Shown here one piece after another: positions 34,101-42,284 of a stretch of DNA of 64,000 bases. Origin of the DNA: Pseudomonas poae. Its GTDB lineage: Bacteria; Pseudomonadota; Gammaproteobacteria; Pseudomonadales; Pseudomonadaceae. The translations under genes were made by a program, and so were the position numbers. The notes beneath the pieces were generated by a model, which saw only the letters and a program-made list of their open reading frames with translations, had not been told where the DNA came from and did not search any database. The stretch is from positions 1 to 64,000 of the forward strand of contig NZ_JYLI01000015.1 in NCBI RefSeq assembly GCF_001439785.1, read 5' to 3'. Position 1 is the first letter of the stretch, and each line of letters starts with the position of its first letter.

Positions 34101-35346
34101 ACCGGTTGAGGCGTTAAGGGCGCTCTATCCGAACCTCAGCGAAGGCCAGGCTCGCCTGGTGTTCGAGTCGTTCAATTTTCCGCGCGGGCGCGAACTGGAA
34201 CTTCAATTGAGCGTGGTCCACCACCTCAGGTCGGGCACGTTACTTGACGCCTTCTATCAATATTTAAGCGTGACCCCTCAGCGGTTTTCGGTGCGTGTGC
34301 GGGGGGGCGAAGTCCCGGGTCTGTCGCTCACGTCCGTCGAGCCGGTACCAAGTACCAGCCAGGCGCGACCAGCCAGGCCGGCGTCTGAACGCATTGCCGA
34401 TTGGGGACGATCCATCGATGCGGGCGAGATGCTGTTGAAAGATGCGAACTATGGGGTTTATCAGCGAGTGGGTGGGGACCCTGCGCTGCGGGGCACCGAA
34501 TACCTTAAAATCGACGAGCGCTACTTTCCCATCCTGCCTGATGGCAGAGCCGCTACCACGCGGGCCGCCACTGTTCTGATGCACGACCCTGACATCCCGA
34601 TCGGCACCTACGACCAATTTGAAACGATGCTCAGGACGGACCTCTATAACCAGCCGCGTGCCGCTACCTTCGCAAGGGCAGACGGTCGCTGGGTCAACGA
34701 TATCGACCTGCCGTTCCAGAAAACCCTGGCCGCCTATGTAGGTGACGCCTGGCCGATGTTGTCAGTCTCCAGCCAGGCTGACGTCGCCCGTAGCCTGTTC
34801 AACAGGGTCAACAGGAATGGCCTTAACGTCGTAGGCGTCGCCACACTGCAGAGAATCCTGAGGCATTGGCGCCGAGAGCGCACGGTGGTCGAGGCGACGC
34901 TGGGCGACCCGCTGCTGTTGCTGCCTGTGACCCCGCGATCGGTTAGCGGCGAATGGCCTCTATCTCGCCAGCCAGGGCAGTACACACAACTTACCTTCCG
35001 TACGGATCAGGTTCACAGCCTGTTCCAGGACGCGGTGACCAACCGCAGCCAGGAAGCACTCAAGGCATTGATGGCCGACGTGCTTCGCCGCAATCGTTAT
35101 CAACTGGTCCCCGGTTACGATCAGGTCGGCGAGCTGCTGTTCAAGCATCCAGGGCATGCCACGGTGTACTGGATGCAGGTGCACAGTGCGTTTGGATACG
35201 CCGTGGGCAACCGCGCAAGCCAGGTCGCGCCCAGAGCTTCGCTCATGAGTGCGCAGACGCGCAGCGCCCCGCTGGTGCCGCTGATTGGCGGCATTCAGTT
35301 GAGCTTCGAGGGCGGTGCCACGCTCATCTACGTGATCCGCATCTGA
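31198..35346 (+). CDS. Large toxin-like protein (dermonecrotic-toxin/DUF6543-type), 1382 aa
   Basis: A 1382-residue protein without a classical signal peptide. Its layout resembles the large Pseudomonas proteins with a dermonecrotic-toxin-type N-terminal region (DUF6543). Residues ~1-450 are mostly helical and charged; a Pro-rich linker near 500-525 (VPTVPFVPGAPASSPREPGAP) precedes a region ~540-780 with ENVGGLDFNFTNFSHLTD. Two hydrophobic segments at ~787-825 (ISVGTAAFDLITLVLPIKIML) and ~842-865 could insert into membranes. No catalytic motif could be fixed. It is an orphan: no immunity, chaperone or secretion gene adjoins it, and a terminator follows at once. Confidence 0.65.
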   Translation: MPYESLTDTPLIRRLNANDTPSQMALVKKLSALNTQLMQDLAPQPRFGDFVQWRFEQRLSIKPAAQVHSVFVQSRDRQPASLVPAPTTVDETLELKAPLPTLMDAVIQRIVTGQASTFASRDTEFLRASEEGGEPQRIPELTGQAVDEFLEDLATGLDGHYQTFIQRYWDEQRATDARSRWLRVLDGRIAQLRSEVALLKNDGVLSTAGEALFEMVVRLPDALSRRTLKAYKPCVYGVALKGKDAVNPLLHGAFILTARDPQDAEVGWETDTQAAPQVRPVDPSSNLGLVLLYSPGNGLEEFDSLSSLDHELHQRLNHPVQFTHLLALMAEKHQPHGLALHREAKTSGQLAYLEWLDSPFSRSLEDQRLKLHEDFTATVALYQAPATQTESARLAESLDRVTDSARALDAQRVLVARIQKRAQAQLKIFLEGATDADKQAWRAAMQSYCDGLKSLPESEGLPSLAQFSDKAAMCAYSKAQLTALIESQLGLQVDPDELQVHTRAPDVPTVPFVPGAPASSPREPGAPLYTYRQRSLSELALENVGGLDFNFTNFSHLTDKKKQAYTALTVEQVKDLVRTANIGNRYDVFLKDRLITSPEAIARKSNFARYLALQVRMDAIEAKIAGDFLPDHASRGFNWVQVVLDEPVDSDRRQTVEAHRIMVQSLMLRGARVRGVWLFRTTSSAVASTVVYTPQAPGGRMFHEFHDERLLNDFVFNSSWRDYLVSRVELAQRKRIRGILRGRGSATMVYMPRIADNLFEEAYEIEASFAINDAGAKSTTTGETDLETAISVGTAAFDLITLVLPIKIMLPIGLARSLFSVFRAVDAAALGDRAETAHHLVRALGEFTGALIDGAVAGLAGVRTSASASGGLNPLMALKKKPGDVQVLDGWEGKGIYYKAAGAEGRRHYFLNEQNRWFSILDEGGEKAWRVKDARKPYRYHHDPIRLDAKGRWEVGSHPDRGLRGGLSPVEALRALYPNLSEGQARLVFESFNFPRGRELELQLSVVHHLRSGTLLDAFYQYLSVTPQRFSVRVRGGEVPGLSLTSVEPVPSTSQARPARPASERIADWGRSIDAGEMLLKDANYGVYQRVGGDPALRGTEYLKIDERYFPILPDGRAATTRAATVLMHDPDIPIGTYDQFETMLRTDLYNQPRAATFARADGRWVNDIDLPFQKTLAAYVGDAWPMLSVSSQADVARSLFNRVNRNGLNVVGVATLQRILRHWRRERTVVEATLGDPLLLLPVTPRSVSGEWPLSRQPGQYTQLTFRTDQVHSLFQDAVTNRSQEALKALMADVLRRNRYQLVPGYDQVGELLFKHPGHATVYWMQVHSAFGYAVGNRASQVAPRASLMSAQTRSAPLVPLIGGIQLSFEGGATLIYVIRI

Positions 35347-35364
35347 CTCGGCAGGCTCGCGCGC

Positions 35365-35396
35365 AAAAAAATGCCCCGAGCCAGTCGGGGCATTTT
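35365..35396. terminator. Bidirectional terminator between the toxin-like gene and icmP
   Basis: ATGCCCCGA-GCCAG-TCGGGGCAT flanked by AAAAAA and TTTT serves both the plus-strand toxin-like gene (stop at 35346) and the minus-strand imelysin gene (stop at 35427). Confidence 0.92.
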
Positions 35397-35426
35397 CAGT
35401 GCGGTGCAACCATCATCCCGCCTTGA

Positions 35427-36770
35427 TCAGAACTCGTGATCGGCGCTGTCGGGGTTCAGGTCGCTGATGCCCAACTTGCCCGCTGCGGTTTCGATCGAGC
35501 CGGTCTGCTTGACCAGTGCGGCAATGGCGTCACGCACGATCTGGTTGCCCGCGTCGTTACCGGCGGCGATCAACTGGTCGTAATGCTCACCTTTGCCTGC
35601 GTGGTCGACCATGACCTGGATCTTGGCTTCGGTCGCCGCCAGGTCTGCCTTGAGTGCCGCGTCGGCAGCGGGGTCGGCCTTGGCCACCAGGGACGAGAGG
35701 CTGGCACCGGTCATCTGAGTGCCGTCGACGCGGGTGTATTCGCCCAAGTAGACGTTACGGATGCCCTTGGCGTCGTAGAAGTGCGAGTTGTGGGTGTTGT
35801 CGCTGAAGCAGTCCTGCTCGTCTTCCGGCGAGTTGGCCTCCAGGGACACCTTCATGCGCTCACCGGCCAGCTCGCCCAGGGACAGGCTGCCCATGCCGAA
35901 CAGCATTTTGCGCAGACCGTCGGTGGCGGGTTCGCTCTCCAGGGTGGCGCGGTAGTTGTCTTCGACGTTGGGCTTCCAGTTGCCGACCATTTCTTCAAGG
36001 TCGCTGACCAGCAGTTGCGTCACCGAACGCAGGTAGGTGCGACGGCGTTCGTTGTGGCCGCCGGTGGCACCGTCACCTGTCAGGTAGTCCGAAGCAGGAC
36101 GGTTGCCCGCGCCCGGGCCGGTGCCGTTGAGGTCCTGGCCCCACAGCAGGAATTCGATGGCGTGGTAGCCGGTGGCGACGTTGGCTTCGGAACCGCCCAG
36201 CTCATTGAGGCTGGCGAGTTTTTCCGGGGTGATGTCTTTGACGTCGACCTTGTCTTCGCCGACCTGGATCTCGTTGTTGGCGATGATGTTGGCGGTAGCG
36301 CCCGGGTTGCCCAGCGCGTGCTCGTAGGATTTGTCGGTGTAGTCGATCAGGCCTTCGTCCAGGGGCCAGGCGTTCACCTGGCCTTCCCAGTCGTCGATGA
36401 TGGTGTTGCCAAAGCGGAACACTTCACTCTGCAGGTACGGCACGCGCGCGGCGATCCAGGCGGTGCGTGCGGCTTTCAGGGTTTGCTCGTTCGGGTTGGC
36501 GAGGAAGGTGTCGACGGCGGTCTGCAGGGTTTTTGCAGTGGACTCGGCATCGCTGTACACCGCGAACACCATGTCAGCGTAATGTGCGACCACCGCTTTG
36601 ACGGCAGCTTCGTCGACGTTGCCTGCCGGTGTGGCAGCCGCTGGAGCGGTGGTGCTGGCAGCCGGGGTCGGCGCCTGGGGTGCTGCGGCCTTGTCTTTAC
36701 CTTCTCCGCAACCGGCGAGAGAAATGGCAATGGCCAGCAGACTGGCGGTGGCCAGGGGCATACGAATCAT
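35427..36770 (-). CDS. icmP: Imelysin-family lipoprotein (IcmP-like)
   Basis: 447 residues with a lipoprotein signal (LLAIAISLAGCGEG, lipobox LAGC) and a Pro/Ala-rich linker, followed by two imelysin repeats. The conserved GxHxxE motif is present in ATGYHAIEFLLWGQD. Imelysins are envelope proteins tied to iron uptake; the P. aeruginosa homologue is described as insulin-cleaving metalloproteinase, though its peptidase nature is disputed. Start 36770 is supported by AGGA 8 nt upstream. The gene lies near bifA and sodB as in P. aeruginosa. Confidence 0.88.
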   Translation of the reverse strand: MIRMPLATASLLAIAISLAGCGEGKDKAAAPQAPTPAASTTAPAAATPAGNVDEAAVKAVVAHYADMVFAVYSDAESTAKTLQTAVDTFLANPNEQTLKAARTAWIAARVPYLQSEVFRFGNTIIDDWEGQVNAWPLDEGLIDYTDKSYEHALGNPGATANIIANNEIQVGEDKVDVKDITPEKLASLNELGGSEANVATGYHAIEFLLWGQDLNGTGPGAGNRPASDYLTGDGATGGHNERRRTYLRSVTQLLVSDLEEMVGNWKPNVEDNYRATLESEPATDGLRKMLFGMGSLSLGELAGERMKVSLEANSPEDEQDCFSDNTHNSHFYDAKGIRNVYLGEYTRVDGTQMTGASLSSLVAKADPAADAALKADLAATEAKIQVMVDHAGKGEHYDQLIAAGNDAGNQIVRDAIAALVKQTGSIETAAGKLGISDLNPDSADHEF

Positions 36771-36897
36771 GGCGAACATCCTGCTTCGAGTGTTGATAGG
36801 GCGCGCGGGGGCGCGCAAAAACTGCGACATAATGCGAAAGATTTGCATTTTGTGTAAAGGGTTATACGCGGGAAATATCAAGTATCGCCGTGTCGAT

Positions 36898-38949
36898 TTA
36901 AAGAATCGTGGCGTGATCGCGCTCCGATTGCTTCAGGTACGCCACCAGCTCCCGCGCCTGCAGCGGCTTGCTGTAGTGGTAGCCCTGACCTTCATGGCAA
37001 CCTTCGGAAATGATGTAAGCCTCCTGTTCCAAGGTTTCCACACCTTCGGCGATCACCTGCATGCCCAGGCTTTTGCCCAGTTGGATAATGGCGCGCACGA
37101 TGGTGGCGTCGTCATCGTCGTCCAGCAGGTCCTGCACGAAACTCTTGTCGATCTTGATCTTGTCCAGCGGCAGGCTCTTGAGGTAACTCAAGGATGAATA
37201 GCCGGTGCCGAAGTCATCGATGGCGATCAGTGCGCCGGAGCGGCGCAGGCTCAGCAGGTGCTGGGCAGCGGTGCTGATGTCTTCCATCAGGCCGGTTTCG
37301 GTCACTTCCAGCTCAAGGCTGCCCGGCGGCAGACGGTAGACCTGCATCAGGTTGTTGACCATTCGCGGCAACTCGCTGTGGTGCAACTGCACAGTGGACA
37401 GGTTGACCGCCATGCGTAGCGCGGTGAAGCCCAGGTCATGCCATTCGCGCAGTTGCCGACACGCCTGGTCCAGCACCCACTCGCCAATCGCAATAATGGT
37501 GCCGTTCTGCTCCGCCAGCGGGATAAACAGGTCCGGCGGTACCATGCCGTGTTCCGGATGCTGCCAGCGGATCAGCGCTTCAACGCCGACCACGCGGTGG
37601 TCGCGATAGCTGATCTGTGGCTGATACACCAGGTGAAACTGCTCGCGGCCCAGGGCCTCGCGCAGGTCCTTTTCCAGCTCGCGGCGGCGACGAATTTCGC
37701 TGTCGACGCTGGCGATATAGAACTGGTAGCGGTTGCGCGAGCGGCTTTTGGCCAGGGTCATGGTCTGTTCGGCTTTCTGCAACAGCTTCTCGGTGCTGTC
37801 CCCGTCTTCCGGGAACAGGGTGATGCCGATGGTTGCGCGCAGGCGGATGTGTTCGTGTTCGAGGGCAAACTCCGCTTCCAGGTCATCAAGGATGCTCTGC
37901 GCCAGTTCGGCGGCTTCGTAGGGTTGTTCGATGTCGGCCTGCACCAGCGCAAACTGGTCACCGCCCAGGCGCGCCAGGGTGCCGAGCCGACCGCTGTGGG
38001 CACGCAGGCGGTCGGCCAGGGCTAGCAGCAAGCGGTCGCCGGTCTGGTAGGTGAACTGCTCATTGACACTTTTAAAGTCGTCCAGCCCCACGCACAACAC
38101 GGCCACGCAGCGTTGCCGGCGGCCGGCATCGATCAGGATCTTGTCCAGTTGCTCCTGCAGCTTCTGGCGGTTGGGCAGGCCGGTGAGAAAGTCGTACTGG
38201 GCCATGCGCAGCAAGCTGGACTCGGCTTCGTGGCGCAGGTGGGTGTTGCGCTCGATGGATTCGAGCAACTGGTTGGCGGTGGTGATCCATAGCCCCAGTT
38301 CGTTGCGTTCATGGCCCTTGAGTTGCGGGATCTTGTGCTCGCTGGGCCTGTCGGGGTTGATCGAGGTCAGGTGCTCGATGATCCGTGACAGCGGTCGGGT
38401 CAGCATCCAGTGATACACCAGGTACAGCACCAGCCCCATGGCCAGCGCACGCAGCACGCCGGAAATGAAGATGATCACCGAGCTGACCAGAAACCCTTCG
38501 CCATAGGTGGCGGTGTCGAGGGTGATACTCAGGTCACCGTAATACTCGCTGTAGGGGCCTTTGCCGACCAGTGATGTGGTGAATGAGCGTTCCTGACCCA
38601 GAATCAGGTCGGTCAACCAGCGGCTGGCGGATTGCTCCAGGGGGCGGCTTTTTTCCGCGAGCATGGTCTCGTTGGGGTGGCCGATGGAGGCTGTGCGCAC
38701 CGCTTCGTCCTGAAAGAGTCCTTCGATCACCTGCATGCCCATCTCGCGGTCCAGGCTGTAGACGGCTTGGGTGGAGGGGTCGCGAAACATGTCGAGGATG
38801 CGCTGGGCATCGCCGGCGACGGCCTGGCGCGTCTTGTAGGCATCGAAAACGATTTGCGCCACGCTCAGCGCCACGCCCACGATCAACGCCGACAGCAGCA
38901 CTACCCGTAGCAACTTCACCGACAAGCTGTTTTTGAGTTCCAGCTTCAA
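36898..38949 (-). CDS. bifA: c-di-GMP phosphodiesterase BifA
   Basis: 683 residues: a transmembrane helix near 12-32, a periplasmic region, a second helix near 160-185, then GGDEF and EAL domains. The GGDEF site is degenerate (LARLGGDQFALV, Gln for Glu), so it should not make c-di-GMP, while the EAL domain is complete (VEALIRWQHPEHG and DDFGTGYSSLSYLKSLP). This GGDQF/EAL combination and the position beside sodB identify BifA, which lowers c-di-GMP and promotes swarming and biofilm dispersal. A TTG start at 38949 gives MKLELKNSLSVKLL and has AAGGA 8 nt upstream; a longer frame exists but is less likely. Confidence 0.93.
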   Translation of the reverse strand: MKLELKNSLSVKLLRVVLLSALIVGVALSVAQIVFDAYKTRQAVAGDAQRILDMFRDPSTQAVYSLDREMGMQVIEGLFQDEAVRTASIGHPNETMLAEKSRPLEQSASRWLTDLILGQERSFTTSLVGKGPYSEYYGDLSITLDTATYGEGFLVSSVIIFISGVLRALAMGLVLYLVYHWMLTRPLSRIIEHLTSINPDRPSEHKIPQLKGHERNELGLWITTANQLLESIERNTHLRHEAESSLLRMAQYDFLTGLPNRQKLQEQLDKILIDAGRRQRCVAVLCVGLDDFKSVNEQFTYQTGDRLLLALADRLRAHSGRLGTLARLGGDQFALVQADIEQPYEAAELAQSILDDLEAEFALEHEHIRLRATIGITLFPEDGDSTEKLLQKAEQTMTLAKSRSRNRYQFYIASVDSEIRRRRELEKDLREALGREQFHLVYQPQISYRDHRVVGVEALIRWQHPEHGMVPPDLFIPLAEQNGTIIAIGEWVLDQACRQLREWHDLGFTALRMAVNLSTVQLHHSELPRMVNNLMQVYRLPPGSLELEVTETGLMEDISTAAQHLLSLRRSGALIAIDDFGTGYSSLSYLKSLPLDKIKIDKSFVQDLLDDDDDATIVRAIIQLGKSLGMQVIAEGVETLEQEAYIISEGCHEGQGYHYSKPLQARELVAYLKQSERDHATIL

Positions 38950-39134
38950 AGGGGCATTCCTTGTCTCATGCGGGTGGCCTTCAATATGCCATGAGTATTG
39001 GCAATCCACGCATGGCAGTCAAAGGAACATTCGGGCCGGGATAAGCGGAAGTGTTAGAAGGAGGGGGGAGGGGAAGAGGGCGGATGGCATCCGCCGCTCT
39101 CTGATACTGCGCTTGGGCGTGAGACGAGTGCTTG

Positions 39135-39305
39135 TTACGAGTACGTAATCTGCACGGAGTTGGCCTTGTGCGTGTCTGCGCCGATTTTGCCTTGCTCCTG
39201 ATCCTGGTTTTGCTGGTCCATCATTTTGCTCATCATGTCCATGCCTTTTTCCAGCATCGGCATGATTGCTGACATAGCCGACATACCCATCGAGATAGGA
39301 TCCAT
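39135..39305 (-). CDS. Methionine-rich small protein, 56 aa
   Basis: ATG at 39305 has AGGAG 9 nt upstream, and the frame runs to TAA at 39135-39137. The product begins MDPISMGMSAMSAIMPMLEK and continues GMDMMSKMMDQQNQDQEQGK, with 11 Met among its first 29 residues, and ends with a polar tail to VQITYS. The Met-rich part would form an amphipathic helix. No family is recognised. It lies between bifA and sodB, each end being compatible with an independent small transcript. It is in a different frame from a longer open stretch that shows no family features. Confidence 0.6.
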   Translation of the reverse strand: MDPISMGMSAMSAIMPMLEKGMDMMSKMMDQQNQDQEQGKIGADTHKANSVQITYS

Positions 39306-39413
39306 TGCGAACGCTCCTGCATGAAATGAGAGAGTTATTTCTCTCTCTGCCTGTGTGGTAAATGCCTCCTGCCGAGTTCCATCCGTCCTGCATCATGCTC
39401 CGGGTGTCGCCCA

Positions 39414-39439
39414 CAAAAAAGCCCGGCAATCGCCGGGCT
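39414..39439 (-). terminator. Terminator of sodB
   Basis: On the minus strand GCCCGGC-GATT-GCCGGGC is followed by TTTTTTG, directly after the sodB stop codon at 39460. Confidence 0.93.
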
Positions 39440-39459
39440 CTTTATCCTGCAAGCGTTAC

Positions 39460-40056
39460 TCAGGCAGTGAAGGTCTTGCCTTCGAACTGCTCGGCCACGA
39501 ACTTCCAGTTGATCAGGTTCCAGAACGCTTCCACATACTTTGGACGCACGTTGCGGTAGTCGATGTAGTAGGCGTGTTCCCACACGTCGCAGGTCAGCAG
39601 CGGGGTATCGCCGCTGGTCAGCGGGTTGCCGGCGCCGATGGTGCTGGCCAGGGCCAGGGAACCGTCAGCCTTTTTCACCAGCCAGCCCCAACCGGAACCG
39701 AAGGTGCCGACGGACGTCTTGGTGAACTCTTCCTTGAATTTGTCGAAGGAACCGAAGGCTGCGTTGATGGCTTCAGCCAGTGCGCCGGTCGGTTGGCCGC
39801 CGGCGTTTGGCGCCAGGCAGTTCCAGTAGAAGGTGTGGTTCCAGACCTGAGCGGCGTTGTTGAAGATGCCGCCCGAAGAAGAAGTGACGATTTCTTCCAG
39901 GGTCTTGCCTTCGAACTCGGTGCCAGGCACCAGGTTGTTCAGGTTCACGACATAGGTGTTGTGGTGCTTGTCGTGGTGGTACTCCAGGGTTTCCTTGGAG
40001 ATATGCGGCTGCAGGGCATCGTGTGCGTAGGGCAGCGGCGGCAATTCGAAAGCCAT
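39460..40056 (-). CDS. sodB: Iron superoxide dismutase
   Basis: 198 residues, the normal length of FeSOD. Metal-ligand regions are seen as LEYHHDKHHNTYV (first His), WNHTFYWNCL (second His) and DVWEHAYYIDY (Asp and His). The N-terminus MAFELPPLPYAHDALQPHIS and the C-terminal NLINWKFVAEQF are typical of SodB. AGGAG precedes the ATG at 40056. It detoxifies superoxide in the cytoplasm. The bifA-sodB-argO order matches P. aeruginosa. Confidence 0.98.
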   Translation of the reverse strand: MAFELPPLPYAHDALQPHISKETLEYHHDKHHNTYVVNLNNLVPGTEFEGKTLEEIVTSSSGGIFNNAAQVWNHTFYWNCLAPNAGGQPTGALAEAINAAFGSFDKFKEEFTKTSVGTFGSGWGWLVKKADGSLALASTIGAGNPLTSGDTPLLTCDVWEHAYYIDYRNVRPKYVEAFWNLINWKFVAEQFEGKTFTA

Positions 40057-40233
40057 GATGATTCTCCTAATCAGGTCAGTTGCGGTGAGCGCAAGGCCGA
40101 TCACGGGCGGCCAAACAAGCGCCGGGGAGTTTGTACTCTTTGCGGCGCAGGGGCAGGATCATAGCACCGGGGGTGCGGCAAAACCACGCAACAACTGTGT
40201 GGGATAGAGGTTCCAAAGCCTTTTGGAATAAGT

Positions 40234-40836
40234 TCAGGGCGTGCTTATTAATTGGTAGGCCACGCTGAACATCATCACCGCCACCAAGAGGTCCAGCAGC
40301 CGCCAGGTTGCCGGGCGTGCAAGCCAGGGCGCCAGCCACGCGGCACCTAGCGCCAGGGCGGCGAACCACAGGAATGACGCGCTCGCGGCCCCGGCCACAA
40401 ACGCTGCGGGTGCAGCCTGTTGTGCGCCCAATGAGCCGATCAGCAACACCGTGTCGAGGTAGACGTGGGGGTTGAGCAGCGTGACCGCCAACGCGCTGAG
40501 CATCACCGCGCGCAATGAGCGCGCCTTGAAGCCTTCGTCCTGGTCCAGGCTCTGCTTCGAAAACGTGCGACGCAAGGCGAGGGCGCCGTACCACAACAGA
40601 AACGCCGCGCCGCCCCAGCGTGCAATCGCCAGCAGCAGCGGGTTCTGTGCCAGCACCGTGGCCAGGCCGAACACCCCGGCTGCAACCAGAATCGCATCGC
40701 ACACGATGCACAGCGCCGCCACCGGCAGGTGATGTTCACGGCGCAGGCTTTGCGCCAGCACGAAAGCGTTCTGGGTGCCGATGGCCATGATCAGGCCGAG
40801 GGCGATCAACAGCCCGTTCACATAGCTTTGCCACAT
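40234..40836 (-). CDS. argO: LysE/ArgO-type amino acid exporter
   Basis: 200 residues with six membrane helices and the LysE-family start LIALGLIMAIGTQNAFVLAQSLRREHH. LNPHVYLDTVLLIGSLGAQQ is another family signature. ArgO exports arginine (and canavanine) and its gene is activated by ArgP, whose gene lies three genes upstream and divergent. Start 40836 (MWQSYVNGLL) follows the ACT-protein gene by 5 bp, so the two form one transcript. Confidence 0.93.
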   Translation of the reverse strand: MWQSYVNGLLIALGLIMAIGTQNAFVLAQSLRREHHLPVAALCIVCDAILVAAGVFGLATVLAQNPLLLAIARWGGAAFLLWYGALALRRTFSKQSLDQDEGFKARSLRAVMLSALAVTLLNPHVYLDTVLLIGSLGAQQAAPAAFVAGAASASFLWFAALALGAAWLAPWLARPATWRLLDLLVAVMMFSVAYQLISTP

Positions 40837-40841
40837 AGGAT

Positions 40842-41243
40842 TTACTCCGCGTCCGCCGCCAATTTCCGCAGCACCTGCAGGGCGCGTTGCGCATCGGCGC
40901 ATCCGACGAACAGGTGGTCGTGGTAATAACCGGCGATTACATTGCAGCTGATCCCGGCCCGGCCCAATGCGCTGGCGAAGGCGGCGGTCAAGCCCACCGC
41001 TTCGAGCGCCGAGTGCACGTTCAGGGTGATCCACGCGGCCACGTAGTCGAAGGCCAGCCCGGCCCGTTCGGCTTGCTGGCGCTCCACGATCAGGGTCAGG
41101 CCCTCCTGCTCGCGAAAGCTGCCGATCACTTCGCAGCCGGCAGGGATGTGGTTATCGGGGACTGTGCAGAACACGTATTCGCCATCATTCAGATGAGGGC
41201 TCATGCTGCGCAGCAGGGTCGTGAGGGCGGTTTCGCCAGCCAT
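40842..41243 (-). CDS. ACT-domain protein
   Basis: 133 residues. The N-terminal half (TTLLRSMSPHLNDGEYVFCTVPDN) is a conserved DUF2241-like start, and the C-terminal half (AWITLNVHSALEAVGLTAAFASALGRAGISCNVIAGYYHDHLFV) is an ACT ligand-binding domain. Such small ACT proteins next to argO are presumed amino acid sensors but have no proven role. Start 41243 gives MAGETALTTLL with AAGGA upstream. It is divergent from argP. Confidence 0.85.
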   Translation of the reverse strand: MAGETALTTLLRSMSPHLNDGEYVFCTVPDNHIPAGCEVIGSFREQEGLTLIVERQQAERAGLAFDYVAAWITLNVHSALEAVGLTAAFASALGRAGISCNVIAGYYHDHLFVGCADAQRALQVLRKLAADAE

Positions 41244-41338
41244 TTGAAGGTCCTTTATAGAGAGGCAATGCTGGCTATTTTCATCGGATGGGTTATATAA
41301 GAAAAACCAATATTGCTGATCGCTCATTAGAGAAACTG

Positions 41339-42235
41339 ATGTTCGACTATAAATTGCTGTCCGCCCTCGCAGCTGTGGTAGAGCAGGCCGGCTTCGAGCG
41401 TGCCGCTCAGGTGTTGGGGCTGTCGCAGTCGGCCATTTCCCAGCGCATCAAGCTGCTCGAGGCGCGCGTCGGCCAGCCGGTGCTGGTGCGGGCCACGCCG
41501 CCTACACCTACCGAGATTGGCCGAAGACTGCTCAACCATGTGCAGCAGGTGCGGCTGCTGGAACGCGACCTTCAGGGCCAGGTGCCCGCCCTGGACGAGG
41601 AGGGCATGCCCGAGCGCCTGCGTATCGCCCTGAATGCCGACAGCCTGGCCACGTGGTGGGCCGAGGCCATCAGCGATTTTTGCGCCGAACAGCATCTGTT
41701 GCTCGACCTGGTGGTGGAAGACCAGAACGTGGGCCTCAAGCGCATGCGCGCCGGTGAGGTGGCAGCCTGCATCTGCGCGAGTGAGCGCCCGGTGGCCGGC
41801 GCGCGTAGCCTGTTGCTCGGCGCCATGCGCTATCGCGCGCTGGCCAGCCCTGCCTTTATCGCTCGACACTTTCCCGCCGGGGTAAAGGCCGAGCAACTGG
41901 CGCGCACACCGGCCCTGGTGTTTGGTCCGGATGATTTCCTGCAACACCGTTACCTGGCATCCCTCGGGGTGGATGGCGGTTTCGAACATCATTTATGCCC
42001 GTCGTCTGAAGGGTTTATCCGTCTCACCGAAGCCGGCCTGGGCTGGGGCCTGGTGCCGGAACTGCAGGTGCGCGACCAGTTGCTGGGTGGCCAGTTGGTC
42101 GAGTTGTTGCCTGATAAGCCCATCGATGTGCCGTTGTACTGGCATCATTGGCGCAGCGGCGGGCAACTGTTGGGCTTGCTGACCGAGCATCTGGCCCGGT
42201 CGTGCGGGCAATGGCTGGTGTCGTTGGAGGGATGA
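41339..42235 (+). CDS. argP: LysR-family regulator ArgP (IciA)
   Basis: 298 residues with an N-terminal winged HTH (DYKLLSALAAVVEQAGFERAAQVLGLSQSAISQRIKLLE) and a C-terminal substrate-binding domain. ArgP senses basic amino acids and activates argO; it also binds chromosomal origin-like DNA in E. coli, hence IciA. The position, divergent from the ACT gene and argO, fits direct control of that operon. ATG 41339 is chosen for the family start MFDYKLL. Confidence 0.93.
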   Translation: MFDYKLLSALAAVVEQAGFERAAQVLGLSQSAISQRIKLLEARVGQPVLVRATPPTPTEIGRRLLNHVQQVRLLERDLQGQVPALDEEGMPERLRIALNADSLATWWAEAISDFCAEQHLLLDLVVEDQNVGLKRMRAGEVAACICASERPVAGARSLLLGAMRYRALASPAFIARHFPAGVKAEQLARTPALVFGPDDFLQHRYLASLGVDGGFEHHLCPSSEGFIRLTEAGLGWGLVPELQVRDQLLGGQLVELLPDKPIDVPLYWHHWRSGGQLLGLLTEHLARSCGQWLVSLEG

Positions 42236-42284
42236 CGGGCGTCAAGGTAGCAGCGATGAAAAACGAAAGAACACGGAGTAATAC

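Noticed and set aside
31198..35346. Prophage or tailocin gene
   Set aside because: No phage structural, lysis or integrase genes adjoin the large protein, and the flanking genes are chromosomal core genes.
36830..36870. Fur box upstream of icmP
   Set aside because: ATAATGCGAAAGATTTGCAT has AATGC/GCATT symmetry but matches the 19-bp Fur consensus poorly, so I did not list it.
39019..39429. A 136-codon minus-strand frame between bifA and sodB
   Set aside because: It runs through the sodB terminator and the 56-residue Met-rich gene in another frame, and has no ribosome site or family features.
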